Of a stretch of 64,000 nucleotides of DNA, positions 33,441-43,458 are shown piece after piece; the stretch's first letter is position 1; every line of letters starts with the position of its first letter. Source of the stretch: Spirosoma luteum DSM 19990 (GTDB taxonomy: Bacteria > Bacteroidota > Bacteroidia > Cytophagales > Spirosomataceae); contig NZ_KB893254.1 in the NCBI RefSeq assembly GCF_000374065.1, positions 63,256 to 127,255 of the forward strand, in the 5' to 3' direction. The translations under genes and the position numbers were made by a program. The notes beneath the pieces were generated by a model that saw only the letters and a list, made by a program, of their open reading frames with translations, did not search any database and was not told where the DNA came from.

Positions 33441-36307
33441 ACGACGTTCACAATGCGTTTTGGCACCACGACAACCTTCTTCGGGGTTTTGCCTTCCAGC
33501 CACTTCTGCACGATTTCGTCGGCCAGCACTTCCCGCTCTATATCGGTTCGGGCGCGGTCGATGGCGAAGCTGATAGTGGTGCGCACTTTGCCGTTAATCT
33601 GAATGGGGTACTCGAAGGTATCCTCAACCAGGTAAGCGGGGTTGAATACGGGAAACTCTGCTTTCGAGAGAGTGCCCGGCTCGTTACCCAGAGCCGCCCA
33701 AAGTTCCTCCGTGATATGGGGGGCGTAAGGCGACAGAATCAAGACTAGAGCCTGCAAAATGGCCCGCTTGTGGCAGTTCAGCGTGCTCAACTCGTTGACA
33801 CAAATCATAAATGAGCTAACCGACGTATTAAACGAGTAAGCGTCAATATCACTCTCCGCTTTCTGAATGGCTTTGTGCAGTACTTTCAACTCGGCGGGTG
33901 TCGGCTCCTCATCGGTGACAAGCCATTCACTTTCTCCAGTCGGCGTGTCTTTGTAGAACAGCCGCCAGAACTTACGGATGAACCGGTATACGCCGTCGAT
34001 GCCGTTGGTATTCCAGGGTTTGGCTTGTTCCAGGGGTCCCAGAAACATTTCGTACAGGCGAAGTACATCGGCCCCGTACCGTGTAACTATATCGTCGGGA
34101 TTCACGACGTTGAACTTCGACTTCGACATTTTCTCCACTTCCACTCCTACCAGATAACGGCCGTCGGGTTCGGTGATAAACTCTGCTGGTCGGCCACTGC
34201 CGTTTTCAGCCAAATCCGGTCGCAACTTTCTGAACGCATCAAGGTCAAGCACGTCATTTTCCACGATGTTGACATCAACGTGTATTGGCGTAACTTCCTG
34301 TCCATTGAGCTGATTAAAAGAAACAAAAACTGGAGCGATACCTTCATTTCCCGTTGATCTCAGCCGATACACAAAATTGCTCCTGCCCTGAATCATACCC
34401 TGGTTGATGAGTTTCTTAAACGGCTCATCCTGCGGCACGTAGCCCCGGTCGTAGAGAAATTTGTTCCAGAAACGGCTGTACAGCAAATGCCCCGTCGCGT
34501 GTTCCGTACCCCCGATGTACAGGTCTACATTCTGCCAGTAATTGATGGCTTCCCGGCTTGCAAAGGCGTTGTCGTTTTGCGGGTCCATGTACCGGTACCA
34601 GTACCAGGACGACCCTGCCCAACCCGGCATGGTGCTCAGTTCATAGTCGTATCGGGAGCCGTCGCTCTTATTCTGATACTTCCACCCCTCAGCCCGGCCT
34701 AAAGGTGGCTCACCGGTTTCGGTTGGCAGGTATTTATCGACGGTGGGTAATTCTAGTGGCAGGTCTTTTTCATCAATCAGGTAAGGGAGCAGCTGGCCGT
34801 CGCCACTGTCTTTGAAATACACGGGTACGGGTTCGCCCCAATAGCGCTGGCGACTGAAAACGGCATCGCGCATCCGGAAGTTGATTTTCCCATTGCCCAG
34901 GTTACCATCTTCCAGCCAGTCAATCAGGGCGGGCGTGGCCTGCTGGTACGTCATACCGTTGATAATTCCGGAGTTAATGTAACGGCCTTCTTTCGTGTTA
35001 TCGGCCTGCTGATCAATGGCCTGCTGGCCATCCAGAATGGGGATGATGGGTAAATTAAAGTGTTTGGCGAAGCTCCAGTCACGCTGATCGCCGGAGGGAA
35101 CGGCCATTACGGCACCCGTACCGTAACCCGCCAGTACATAGTCGGCCAGGAAGATAGGGACCTTTTCGCCATTGACAGGATTGAGGCAATAACTGCCCGT
35201 GAACACCCCCGAAACAGCTTTGGTGTCGGCCATCCGGTCGCGCTCGGAGCGCAGTTTAGCCGCGTTCACATAAGCATCCACGGCTTCTTTCTGCTCTGGC
35301 GTAGTCAATGTAGCCGCCAGTTCATGCTCAGGAGCCAGCACCATAAACGTTACTCCGTAAATGGTATCGACACGGGTAGTGAACACCTCAATAAACTGCT
35401 TACTCTCTGCATCCAACGGGAATTTCACACTCGCTCCTACCGATTTACCAATCCAGTTCCGTTGCTGCTCTTTCAGGGATTCGGTCCAGTCGATGGTGTC
35501 CAGACCGGTCAGCAGGCGGTCGGCGTAGGCGGTGATGCGCATCATCCACTGGCGCATCAGTTTCTGCTCAACGGGGTAACCACCCCGCTCTGATACACCG
35601 TCTTTCACTTCATCATTAGCCAGCACCGTACCTAGTGCCGGGCACCAGTTCACCACCGCGTTGGCCAGGTACGTCAGACGGTATTTGAGCGTGATGGCGT
35701 AAGATTCCGTCTTTGACATCGCGTTCCATTCGGCCGCTGTAAAGGGCGTAATATCCTCATCGCAAACCGCGTTTACGTCGGTCGTGCCGTTCATGGCAAA
35801 CTTATTCAGGAGCGTGTCAATGGATTCAGCCCGGTCGGTATCCCTGTTGTACCACGAGTTGAACAATTCCATGAAAATCCACTGCGTCCACTTGTAATAC
35901 GCCGGGTCTGAGGTGCGCACTTCCCGCGACCAGTCGTAGCTGAAGCCAATGTTTTTCAGTTGCTCGATATAGCGCGTCAGGTTCGCTTCGGTCGTAACGG
36001 CCGGGTGCTGCCCCGTCTGGATGGCGTATTGCTCGGCGGGTAATCCGAATGAGTCGAACCCCATTGGATGCAGGACATTGTAGCCTTTCAGCCTCTTATA
36101 CCGCGACACAATATCTGACGCAATATAGCCCAGCGGATGCCCAACGTGCAGCCCCGCCCCCGACGGATACGGGAACATATCGAGAACGTAGTATTTGGGT
36201 TTAGCGGACGGTACGCCGTTGCGGTACTCTTCCGGTTTAAAGGTGTTATTAGTATCCCAGAACTGTTGCCAGTACTTTTCAATGGTAGTATGATTGTATT
36301 CGGCCAT
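33431..36307 (-). CDS. leuS: Leucyl-tRNA synthetase
   Basis: Class Ia leucyl-tRNA synthetase, charging tRNA-Leu. The HIGH motif appears as GLHVGHPLG near residue 56, the KMSKS motif as [10 protein letters not shown] near residue 727, and the CP1 editing domain is present ([25 protein letters not shown] in place of the usual VPAHD..RD loop). The tRNA-binding helical bundle and the C-terminal [13 protein letters not shown] segment follow. Length, 958 residues, suits the bacterial enzyme, with the leucine-specific insertion. The last three bases lie within the family A palindrome. Confidence 0.97.
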   Translation of the reverse strand: MAEYNHTTIEKYWQQFWDTNNTFKPEEYRNGVPSAKPKYYVLDMFPYPSGAGLHVGHPLGYIASDIVSRYKRLKGYNVLHPMGFDSFGLPAEQYAIQTGQHPAVTTEANLTRYIEQLKNIGFSYDWSREVRTSDPAYYKWTQWIFMELFNSWYNRDTDRAESIDTLLNKFAMNGTTDVNAVCDEDITPFTAAEWNAMSKTESYAITLKYRLTYLANAVVNWCPALGTVLANDEVKDGVSERGGYPVEQKLMRQWMMRITAYADRLLTGLDTIDWTESLKEQQRNWIGKSVGASVKFPLDAESKQFIEVFTTRVDTIYGVTFMVLAPEHELAATLTTPEQKEAVDAYVNAAKLRSERDRMADTKAVSGVFTGSYCLNPVNGEKVPIFLADYVLAGYGTGAVMAVPSGDQRDWSFAKHFNLPIIPILDGQQAIDQQADNTKEGRYINSGIINGMTYQQATPALIDWLEDGNLGNGKINFRMRDAVFSRQRYWGEPVPVYFKDSGDGQLLPYLIDEKDLPLELPTVDKYLPTETGEPPLGRAEGWKYQNKSDGSRYDYELSTMPGWAGSSWYWYRYMDPQNDNAFASREAINYWQNVDLYIGGTEHATGHLLYSRFWNKFLYDRGYVPQDEPFKKLINQGMIQGRSNFVYRLRSTGNEGIAPVFVSFNQLNGQEVTPIHVDVNIVENDVLDLDAFRKLRPDLAENGSGRPAEFITEPDGRYLVGVEVEKMSKSKFNVVNPDDIVTRYGADVLRLYEMFLGPLEQAKPWNTNGIDGVYRFIRKFWRLFYKDTPTGESEWLVTDEEPTPAELKVLHKAIQKAESDIDAYSFNTSVSSFMICVNELSTLNCHKRAILQALVLILSPYAPHITEELWAALGNEPGTLSKAEFPVFNPAYLVEDTFEYPIQINGKVRTTISFAIDRARTDIEREVLADEIVQKWLEGKTPKKVVVVPKRIVNVVVL

Positions 36308-36397
36308 GTGTAGTAGAACAGGGTAGGTACCCCACTCGATTGATGCTGGAAATAGCCCTTCGGCTAATCAGATTGGTTATCTGTGGTTCGTAAGTTG

Positions 36398-36405
36398 CAA
36401 AAATA
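36398..36405 (-). promoter_or_regulatory. Candidate -7 box for leuS
   Basis: TATTTTTG on the minus strand matches TAnnTTTG and lies about 90 bases upstream of the leuS ATG. I found no good -33 TTTG at the right distance, so confidence is low. Confidence 0.3.
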
Positions 36406-36460
36406 GCCGTTTACAAAGACTTTTGCCTATCAGCCAGCCGATGATTGTCCAAACGCACGA

Positions 36461-38290
36461 ATGAATCAAGCCTACCCGCCTACTCCATTTTCCTCCATTG
36501 ACCGGCAGAGCATAGCTGGAGGCAGGGCTGTGTGGTTTTGGGCCGTGGGCCTGGGTATTCTCACGGCATTACTGTGCATCCGGGTCATCGGTGATTTTAG
36601 CCACCCCCTCTCCGATGGCAACGACACCGACCAGTTTGAATACGTGGGCTATTTCTTTTACAGGAATCTGTTGCTCTGGCCATTTCCCCACCTCAACCTT
36701 ATCAACACGCAAACATTTTATCCGTACGGCACCAATCAGGTCTTTCTGGACTGGGGGTTCGAGCGTGATTACTGGTATAGTCTCTGCTATCGGTTGTCTG
36801 GCGGCCCCGGCCCGTATTTGCAGTACTATTATGTGTACAGCCTGGTAGTAGCCTCTGTCGGAACATTCGTGTTATTACAGTCCCGATTTGGTATCGGACG
36901 AAGTTTTGCAATGGGCCTCATTGTCTCAATCTTCAATTTTTACGCCCTGTTCAAGTTTCCGGTTCACATGAATGTCTGCGTAGCCCACTGGACAACCCTG
37001 TGCATTGTGGCTACGTACCGGCTTTTGTACGATATCGTAATTAAGAGACCCGTTTCAGTTGCTTTCGTCCTTTTCTGGCTATGTCTGCACGTGCAGGTAT
37101 TGAGTCAGGAACTGGCCTACGTAGCTGGGTTTGCGCTGAGTTTCACAACGCTGACTGTCCCCGTTCTGGCGTTTGTGCTGTACCGACAATTTCCGGATGG
37201 TAGCCAGTGGCTCACATTGATCATGGACTACGTTCGGGAGCAGTTCACGCATCAGCGAAACGGGATTCTGTTCTGGTTACTGCTGCTGCTGATCAGTTTA
37301 TACCTCTACCTGCCGCTGACGCTGCAAATTGCTTTTACGGCCTGGTCGTTCGACTTTAGTGCAGTTCCGGAACTACCGGCCTGGTCGCACCCACTTCGGT
37401 TGTTTATTCCGTATCTACCTACCGTTCACACGTTTGATGTTAATTACCAGCCTTTCCTGCGCGACACCTTCGAGAGTTTTGGGCAGGGTAGTCCGGGTTT
37501 ATATCTGACTTTGCTGGCCGGTATAGGTTGGTGGCAAACTCGTAAACGAATAGCCATCTGGTTGCCCATTGTGCTGCTGTTAATGCTATGTCTGTTGTAT
37601 CATCCCGTCCTGATTCCTACGCTGAAAGTTTTCCCCTGGTTTAGTTTCAACCGGCATGGCGGGCGGGCGAGCCTGATTTATCCGGTGTTGCTGGGCCTGC
37701 TTGCCCTCCCCGTTCGCTGGCCCCGCCAACCGATGGGAAAGGTTATTGGTGGTTTATTGCTCTGCCTGATGGGAACGGAGTGGTACGTGGGCTATTCAAA
37801 CCGACTGACCGGGCCGGTGAGTACGGCATCGGATAGTGTACTGGCGTATTGTGCCGTTATTCGGCAACAGCCGGGGGTAGCGGTACTCGACTGGCCTTTT
37901 TGTACAGTCGGGGGCGATGGCGTGGGGATGCAGGAAGGGCTTTGCCCGTATTACAACCAGCAAAACGCGGTTTTCACCTTTCGGCGATTTTACGACAAAA
38001 GCGGGGTCGGGCAGTACTTCGGCCGGTTGCACCCCGACCAGATTCAGCCTTTTCTGCGCGATGGCTGGCCCCGGTTACTGGCCCCCGGCTACGTGTTTAC
38101 CGAAGCCGACTGGCAGTTTCTGGATGCATTTCTACGAACGAATAACTTCGCCGGTTTCAACCTGTATCCCGGTCTGCTAACCCCCGAACAGGTAACCCAG
38201 TTTTACCGGCATTATGGCCAACCCATCGCCAAAACGACCCTCCCCGCGGCTGGAAAGGTCGTGTTCATTCCGCTTCGTGAAGAAAAATAG
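36461..38290 (+). CDS. Polytopic membrane protein, GT-C-like
   Basis: Integral membrane protein with about ten or more hydrophobic segments (FWAVGLGILTALLCIRVI, FALSFTTLTVPVLAFVLY, FWLLLLLISLYLYLPLTL and others). A conserved-looking loop after the first helix carries acidic residues, SDGNDTDQFEYVGY, the usual place of the catalytic acid in GT-C glycosyltransferases. A C-terminal soluble part with VAVLDWPFCTVGGDG and GRLHPDQIQPFLRDGWP follows. It may transfer sugars from a lipid donor, but I recognise no named family. The gene is divergent from leuS. Confidence 0.65.
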   Translation: MNQAYPPTPFSSIDRQSIAGGRAVWFWAVGLGILTALLCIRVIGDFSHPLSDGNDTDQFEYVGYFFYRNLLLWPFPHLNLINTQTFYPYGTNQVFLDWGFERDYWYSLCYRLSGGPGPYLQYYYVYSLVVASVGTFVLLQSRFGIGRSFAMGLIVSIFNFYALFKFPVHMNVCVAHWTTLCIVATYRLLYDIVIKRPVSVAFVLFWLCLHVQVLSQELAYVAGFALSFTTLTVPVLAFVLYRQFPDGSQWLTLIMDYVREQFTHQRNGILFWLLLLLISLYLYLPLTLQIAFTAWSFDFSAVPELPAWSHPLRLFIPYLPTVHTFDVNYQPFLRDTFESFGQGSPGLYLTLLAGIGWWQTRKRIAIWLPIVLLLMLCLLYHPVLIPTLKVFPWFSFNRHGGRASLIYPVLLGLLALPVRWPRQPMGKVIGGLLLCLMGTEWYVGYSNRLTGPVSTASDSVLAYCAVIRQQPGVAVLDWPFCTVGGDGVGMQEGLCPYYNQQNAVFTFRRFYDKSGVGQYFGRLHPDQIQPFLRDGWPRLLAPGYVFTEADWQFLDAFLRTNNFAGFNLYPGLLTPEQVTQFYRHYGQPIAKTTLPAAGKVVFIPLREEK

Positions 38291-38417
38291 TCGATTATAT
38301 AAGAGCGCAACGATCCGTTCGTTTTTAGCGTATAGTCAACTACAAACAGACTCCTGAGGTGCATGGTGTGATTGTGTACGATTCTTATTTTTCTATCCGA
38401 AGTTTTCGTACATCCCC

Positions 38418-39611
38418 ATGCGATGTTTCTCCTCGTTTGCGACGTTTACTAACGTTGCCCTGCTTGGCTACTGCCTGTTTGGTTGCCAAACCGACAGTAG
38501 TGTTGAGCCAGCCAGTATCTCGCCCGATTGTTTGATTAAAGCGTCCGGCAATAACGGGGTTGCTATTGCGGGCTCCTACATCATTACTTATCAACCTGCC
38601 CAACCGCTCCCTTCGGCTGCGAATGCCCGCCGGGCTGCCACCGAAGCCATTGCTGAACAATTTCTCGCTGACTTTTCTGTTGCTGATTCACAGGCTGACG
38701 TGCTGGCTACCGGCGAACAGGTAAGTTTCCTGGCCCATCTGACCGAAAAAGAATCCGAAAACCTACGCCACGACCCATCGGTCCTACTTGTTGAACCAGA
38801 CCGCGTTATGGCTATGTGTGGCTGTGTCGACGTAACAACCCCGACCACGCTACCCTGGAACATTGTACAAACTGGCTTCGGACGGGGCGACCGGCAAACC
38901 AGTAAGACAGTCTGGATAATCGACACCGGTATCGACCTGGATCACCCCGACCTGAACGTCGACACCGAACGCAGCCGCTCGTTCGTAACGGGCCAACCAT
39001 CGGCAGATGACTTGAATGGGCATGGCACGCACGTAGCGGGCGTTATTGGGGCAAAAAATAACAACGTCGGCGTAACGGGCGTAGCGTCAGGGGCCCGATT
39101 AGTGGCCCTGAAAGTACTGGACCAGTTGGGTGAAGGGAAACTATCAGGAATTATTCAGGCCGTGAATTACGTGGGGCAAAATGGCAAATCGGGTGACGTT
39201 GTCAACATGAGCCTGGGCGGTGAAGGGGTGTCAGCTACCCTCGAGCGGGTAATTACACAGGCCGCCAACGCCGGTATTCTGTTTGCTATTGCCGCCGGTA
39301 ACGACGGCACCAACAGCGATGCCTATTCCCCGGCGCGGGTGAATCACGCCAATGTATTCACGGTTTCGGCCATGAACCGAAACAACCAGTTCGCGTCGTT
39401 TTCCAACTTTGGCCCCAGTGTGGACGTTTGCGCCTACGGGGTCAGCATCACATCAACGTACAAGGATGGCCGGTATGCCACCCTGAGCGGTACCTCTATG
39501 GCCGCCCCACACGTGGCAGGCCTCTTGCTAATCCGGGGAAGTAACTTTCCGAAGCACGGCACCGTAACGGGTGACCCCGACGGTAAACCCGACCCCATGG
39601 CTGGCGAGTAA
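38418..39611 (+). CDS. Subtilisin-like S8 peptidase lipoprotein
   Basis: Exported serine protease. A lipobox LFGC (Cys23) suggests a membrane-anchored lipoprotein. Residues about 45-130 resemble the inhibitor I9 propeptide (SYIITYQPAQ and SFLAHLTEKESENLRHDPSVLLVEPDR). The catalytic triad is Asp in WIIDTGIDLDHPDL, His in LNGHGTHVAGVIG and Ser in LSGTSMAAPHVAG, with the oxyanion Asn in FAIAAGNDG. The protease should mature by self-cleavage after the pro-region. No C-terminal sorting domain is present. It stands between a membrane protein and a Crp-type regulator. Confidence 0.94.
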   Translation: MRCFSSFATFTNVALLGYCLFGCQTDSSVEPASISPDCLIKASGNNGVAIAGSYIITYQPAQPLPSAANARRAATEAIAEQFLADFSVADSQADVLATGEQVSFLAHLTEKESENLRHDPSVLLVEPDRVMAMCGCVDVTTPTTLPWNIVQTGFGRGDRQTSKTVWIIDTGIDLDHPDLNVDTERSRSFVTGQPSADDLNGHGTHVAGVIGAKNNNVGVTGVASGARLVALKVLDQLGEGKLSGIIQAVNYVGQNGKSGDVVNMSLGGEGVSATLERVITQAANAGILFAIAAGNDGTNSDAYSPARVNHANVFTVSAMNRNNQFASFSNFGPSVDVCAYGVSITSTYKDGRYATLSGTSMAAPHVAGLLLIRGSNFPKHGTVTGDPDGKPDPMAGE

Positions 39612-39691
39612 AGCAGCATTGTCATTTGGGTAAAGCGGATACCGGAACTAACTTCGGCATTTGCTTCTGTACGTATAACTGCCTGACAACT

Positions 39692-40255
39692 ATGGATGAA
39701 CTACGCCAGTGGCTTGACACACTGTCGCCACAAACCGATGACGAATGGCGCCGTTTTTCTTCCATTGTTGAGCCCGTTACTTACGATAAAAACGATTTTT
39801 TGATTCAGGCGGGACAGGTAGAAAAATACATCTACTACGTAACAGAGGGTATGGTGAGGCTGTTCCTGAACGATAATGGCAAAGATATTTCCCTTGACTT
39901 TATTTTTAGTCACAACTTTGCCTCTGCTTATTCTTCCTTTCTGACGGGTCAGCCTACCCAGTTTACGGCGCAGGCACTTACAGACGTTCGGGCTTTACGA
40001 TTTAGCCGAACCAATTTGCTGGCTCTGTATGACCAGTCTCATACAGCGGAACGGATTGGCCGGTTGATTGCCGAACAGGCGTTTCTACGAAAAACCAGTC
40101 GTGAAGTCCAGTTTCTAACCAGCTCGGCCAAGCAACGTTATGGGCAGTTGTTGGAACAAAATCCCGTTCTGGTACAGACAATCTCCGTCCGACACCTTGC
40201 GTCTTACCTGGGAATCGAACCCGAAAGTCTGAGCCGTATCCGTCGGGACATTTGA
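39692..40255 (+). CDS. Crp/Fnr-family transcriptional regulator
   Basis: Cyclic-nucleotide-binding-domain regulator. The N-terminal beta-roll has VTYDKNDFLIQAGQVEKYIYYVTEGMVRLF, typical of Bacteroidota Crp-like proteins that lack the cAMP-binding Arg-Ser pair. The C-terminal winged helix ends in VRHLASYLGIEPESLSRIRRD, the recognition helix. I start at the ATG at 39692, since MDELRQWLD is the usual beginning; the frame is open from 39626. It is followed by a DoxX-like membrane protein gene, a common pairing, which it may control. Confidence 0.92.
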   Translation: MDELRQWLDTLSPQTDDEWRRFSSIVEPVTYDKNDFLIQAGQVEKYIYYVTEGMVRLFLNDNGKDISLDFIFSHNFASAYSSFLTGQPTQFTAQALTDVRALRFSRTNLLALYDQSHTAERIGRLIAEQAFLRKTSREVQFLTSSAKQRYGQLLEQNPVLVQTISVRHLASYLGIEPESLSRIRRDI

Positions 40256-40330
40256 TTTCCTAACAAATGTTAGTGGCCGGGTAGTTTTTCTACCAGAATT
40301 TTGGCCCGTAATTCAACAGATACTGGATTT

Positions 40331-40780
40331 ATGGCTTTCTTTCTGGGTTTATTATCAATGGGAGCGTTGCTGTATGCTATCGGCTGGCTAACCCAAACAC
40401 CCTATTTGCTCAACACCCATCATGATGCACTTTTGGCAACTGCGTTTATGTTCGTGCTGGTTGGGCTGTTGCACCTCCGCAAGCCAGAGCAGCTTACCTA
40501 CATGGTTCCGACGTTCATGCCAAACGCCCGTCTGCTCGTGCTGCTTTCGGGTGGAGCCGAAATTATAGGGGGTATCGGCCTACTGTTTCCAGCCACCAGC
40601 GTTTGGGCCGCCTGGGAGTTAATCATTTTACTGGTTGCCCTATTCCCGGCCAACATTAATGTAGCGGTTCACCATCTTCCTGCACCGGGAGGTTTACCCG
40701 CTAAACCCTGGTACACCTGGTCTAGACTGTTATTTCAGCCACTATACATCCTGTGGATCTGGTACGCAGCCCTGGTGTAA
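40331..40780 (+). CDS. DoxX-like small membrane protein
   Basis: Four predicted membrane helices (FFLGLLSMGALLYAIGWL, LLATAFMFVLVGLLHL, LLVLLSGGAEIIGGIGLLF, WELIILLVALFPANINVAV). The end reads LFQPLYILWIWYAALV, resembling DoxX/DUF4267-type proteins. The start is placed at the ATG at 40331, as the upstream extension depends on a TTG at 40301. It lies 75 bases after the Crp-like regulator. The function of this subgroup is unknown. Confidence 0.75.
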   Translation: MAFFLGLLSMGALLYAIGWLTQTPYLLNTHHDALLATAFMFVLVGLLHLRKPEQLTYMVPTFMPNARLLVLLSGGAEIIGGIGLLFPATSVWAAWELIILLVALFPANINVAVHHLPAPGGLPAKPWYTWSRLLFQPLYILWIWYAALV

Positions 40781-40813
40781 ATAATCGAGTTAGGGATGTT
40801 TGGATGGCACAGC

Positions 40814-40845
40814 TTGCATCTTTCCCCCCATCAATCGTATCTTTG
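40814..40845 (+). promoter_or_regulatory. Promoter of the sulfur cluster
   Basis: TTG (40814-40816), a 21-base spacer and TATCTTTG (40838-40845) match the Bacteroidota -33/-7 pattern. Transcription should start near 40852, giving a leader of about 110 bases ahead of the TSUP transporter gene. Confidence 0.6.
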
Positions 40846-40851
40846 TGGCAC

Positions 40852-40925
40852 CTTTTCAGCCGTACCGAGGTTATTTGGTCTGAAACGATAGCATAGCACG
40901 CGGCACAACAATGTGCCGTTTTTCG
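40852..40925 (+). promoter_or_regulatory. Structured leader with terminator hairpin, candidate riboswitch or attenuator
   Basis: A hairpin is formed by TTTCAG (40854-40859) with CTGAAA (40880-40885) and ACC (40864-40866) with GGT (40877-40879), with a four-base bulge CCGT. Further down, CGGCAC (40901-40906) and GTGCCG (40913-40918) form a terminator hairpin followed by T5. GCCG in the bulge region (40859-40862) can pair with CGGC (40901-40904), excluding the terminator. This is the layout of a transcriptional switch. It matches no class I can recall (it lacks S-box features), so the ligand is unknown. Confidence 0.5.
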
Positions 40926-40965
40926 TAAAGAAATTAATCTATTAACTCGATAGGCATTATACTGT

Positions 40966-42036
40966 ATGCATCCACAGGTAGCCTCTTCCGTCCCCGATTC
41001 AGTTGCGAAACCGACGATGGTGACAACACCCGCACTGGACCTTAACGGATTAACAATCAGTATTAAGGGTGAAAACGCGGTGCAGCAGGCCGAAGCCCTG
41101 CGTGTCGCTTTTCCATCGGCTACTGTTCAGACGAACATACCACAGCCACTCCTTCGGCGACGCAACTGGACGGAAATAGCCATCTACGTTTTTTCGGCGC
41201 TGGCCCTGATGATTGTTGGTCATCTGCTGTTCAGTTACTTTACCCTGGACCGGCTAACGCTCCTGGCCAGTTCCATCGACCTCACGCCTGAAATTTTCTA
41301 TTTTATTCTGGCCGGATTCATTGCCCAGATGATTGACGGGGCACTGGGAATGGCCTATGGCGTAACGGCTACTACCTTCCTGACCAGCGTGGGTATCAGC
41401 CCATTATTTGCTACAGCCAGTGTGCATAGTTCCGAGATTTTCACCTCGGGCGTGTCGGGGTATATGCACCTCAAGTTCGGCAACGTGAACAGTCGCCTGT
41501 TTAAGGTTGTGCTGATTCCTGGGGTTATCGGCGCGGCTTTGGGAGCCTACTTACTTAGTCAGTTGGCTGCCCTGGATGTGGTGGCCAAATACTTAACGCC
41601 CGGCATCTCGGTCTATACGGCTATTCTGGGTATCTTGATTTTAAAGAAAGCCCTGGTTAAAAAACCCAAGAAACGCCCCATCAGGCGCATCGGTTTGCTG
41701 GCCTGGTTTGGCGGCTTTGTTGATGCCATCGGGGGTGGTGGCTGGGGACCTATCGTTAACTCCACCCTGATTGCCGCCGGTCGGCATCCACGCTATACGA
41801 TTGGGTCGGTCAATCTGGCCGAATTCTTCGTTTCGTTCGCTTCATCGGTCGTTTTTGCTTTCTATGCCGGGCTGGGAAATTACGGTCTGGTTATTCTGGG
41901 GCTGATTCTGGGTGGTATGATTGCCGCCCCGATAGCGGCCCACCTGTCGCAGAAGCTACCCGTTAAAACCATGATGATTCTGGTCGGAATTGTGGTTATC
42001 ATCGTAAGTTTGCGGAAAATTATTTTATTCTTTTAG
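40966..42036 (+). CDS. TSUP (TauE/SafE) family transporter
   Basis: Membrane transporter of the TSUP family, which moves sulfite, sulfoacetate, sulfate or related anions. About nine helices are visible, with the characteristic repeats GFIAQMIDGALGMAYGVTATTFL and LAWFGGFVDAIGGGGWGPIV. An N-terminal extension of about 60 residues (DLNGLTISIKGENAVQQAEAL and RVAFPSATVQ) precedes the first helix and has no obvious counterpart in typical TSUP proteins. It leads the sulfur cluster, and its position suggests sulfate or sulfite import or sulfite export. Confidence 0.92.
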   Translation: MHPQVASSVPDSVAKPTMVTTPALDLNGLTISIKGENAVQQAEALRVAFPSATVQTNIPQPLLRRRNWTEIAIYVFSALALMIVGHLLFSYFTLDRLTLLASSIDLTPEIFYFILAGFIAQMIDGALGMAYGVTATTFLTSVGISPLFATASVHSSEIFTSGVSGYMHLKFGNVNSRLFKVVLIPGVIGAALGAYLLSQLAALDVVAKYLTPGISVYTAILGILILKKALVKKPKKRPIRRIGLLAWFGGFVDAIGGGGWGPIVNSTLIAAGRHPRYTIGSVNLAEFFVSFASSVVFAFYAGLGNYGLVILGLILGGMIAAPIAAHLSQKLPVKTMMILVGIVVIIVSLRKIILFF

Positions 42037-42043
42037 ACACAGC

Positions 42044-42099
42044 ATAAAAGAAGATAGACAAAGGACTTCGGCCTTTTCTCAACTATCTTTTATTATTTT
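42044..42099 (+). terminator. Hairpin between the transporter and the sulfhydrylase gene
   Basis: AGATAG (42052-42057) pairs with CTATCT (42083-42088), with an inner AAGG/CCTT stem around ACTTCGG and a T-rich tail to 42099. It may cause partial termination, so that the downstream genes are expressed at a different level from the transporter gene. Confidence 0.5.
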
Positions 42100-42104
42100 A
42101 CCTG

Positions 42105-43298
42105 ATGAAAAAACAGACCAAAGCCATTCGTACCCAGACAAAGCAATCGCAGAACCGCGAGCATTCGGTCCCCTTGTACCTCACGTCGAGTTTCACGTTC
42201 GAGAGTGCCGAGCAGGGAAAAGCGTTGTTTGAAGAAACCGAAGAGGGCAACATTTACTCCCGTTTCTCAAACCCCAACGTCACGGAGTTTGTCGATAAAG
42301 TTTGTATGCTGGAGAATGCCGAAGAGGGCATTGCAACAGGAACGGGAATGGCAGCTGTTTTTGCCAGTATGGCGGCCCTGCTCAAATCCGGCGACCATAT
42401 CGTGGCCTGCCGGGCGTTGTTTGGGTCGGCCCATCAGGTTATAACCCAGATTCTGAGCAAGTGGGGTATCACGCATACCTACGTGGATGCCTCGGCCACC
42501 GAAGCCGAGTGGGAAGCGGCCATACAGCCCACTACCCGCATGGTGTATCTGGAAACGCCCTCCAACCCGGGTCTGGAGTTGGTCGACCTGGAAATGCTGG
42601 CCCGTCTGAAAGCGAAATACGGCTTCATATTGAACGTTGACAACTGCTTTGCCACCCCTATTCTACAAACACCCATTGATTTGGGCGCTGATTTGTCGGT
42701 GCATTCGGCCACGAAATATATGGATGGCCAGGGGCGTGTTCTGGGCGGCATTGTTGTGGGTCGGGCCGATTTGATTCAGTCAATCCGGTTCTTTGCGCGC
42801 CATACCGGCCCGTCGCTATCTCCTTTCAATGCGTGGGTGCTGTCCAAGAGTCTGGAGACGCTGGATTTACGGATGGAACGGCACTGTCGCAACGCCCTGC
42901 AACTGGCCGAGGCCCTGGATGCCCATGCCGATGTAGAGCGGACGTTATATCCATTCCTTCCCTCCCACCCGCAGTACGACTTAGCCAGACAGCAGATGAG
43001 CGCGGGCGGTGCTATCGTCACCATTGAACTGGCGGGTGGCTTCGAGCGGGTGAAAGCCTTTTTTGACGCCCTTACTATTCCGAGTCTTTCCTCTAACCTG
43101 GGTGACTCCCGCACGATTGTTACCAACCCGAACACCACGACCCACGCCAAGCTTAAACCCGACGAGAAAGCTGCGCTGGGTATCACACCGGGTTTAATCC
43201 GGATTTCGGTGGGTCTGGAAGCGATTGAGGATCTGATTGCCGATTTTACGCAGGCTATTGAAACGTCTGCTGAGGTAGTGAAGGAACAGGTAGCCTGA
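42105..43298 (+). CDS. Cys/Met metabolism PLP enzyme, O-succinyl/acetyl-homoserine sulfhydrylase-like
   Basis: PLP-dependent trans-sulfuration-family enzyme. The PLP lysine lies in LSVHSATKYMDGQGRVLGG, the cofactor Asp in FILNVDNCFATPILQ, and the substrate-binding start in LYLTSSFTFESAEQGKALF. It most resembles O-succinylhomoserine or O-acetylhomoserine sulfhydrylases (MetZ/MetY), which make homocysteine directly from sulfide; the exact acyl substrate is not determined. Location in a sulfate reduction cluster fits the use of sulfide. Length, 397 residues, is normal for MetZ. Confidence 0.9.
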   Translation: MKKQTKAIRTQTKQSQNREHSVPLYLTSSFTFESAEQGKALFEETEEGNIYSRFSNPNVTEFVDKVCMLENAEEGIATGTGMAAVFASMAALLKSGDHIVACRALFGSAHQVITQILSKWGITHTYVDASATEAEWEAAIQPTTRMVYLETPSNPGLELVDLEMLARLKAKYGFILNVDNCFATPILQTPIDLGADLSVHSATKYMDGQGRVLGGIVVGRADLIQSIRFFARHTGPSLSPFNAWVLSKSLETLDLRMERHCRNALQLAEALDAHADVERTLYPFLPSHPQYDLARQQMSAGGAIVTIELAGGFERVKAFFDALTIPSLSSNLGDSRTIVTNPNTTTHAKLKPDEKAALGITPGLIRISVGLEAIEDLIADFTQAIETSAEVVKEQVA

Positions 43299-43458
43299 CG
43301 TATTAGCGAGTGGCTACAGGCGTTTGTCAGCGAATCAGGTCAGCCATTCCTCATTGGAAGCAGCAATCCAATAACGGGCCAATGAACTGATTAACAGCGG
43401 AAATCTATTATTCTAAATTCATTCAGATAGCATCAGATTAACCTAAATCCTTCCAACC

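Noticed and set aside
40852..40925. SAM-I (S-box) or SAM-II riboswitch upstream of the TSUP gene
   Set aside because: The conserved S-box words (such as the CUUAUCAAGAGAGG start) and the SAM-II pseudoknot pattern are absent, so I keep the leader as unclassified.
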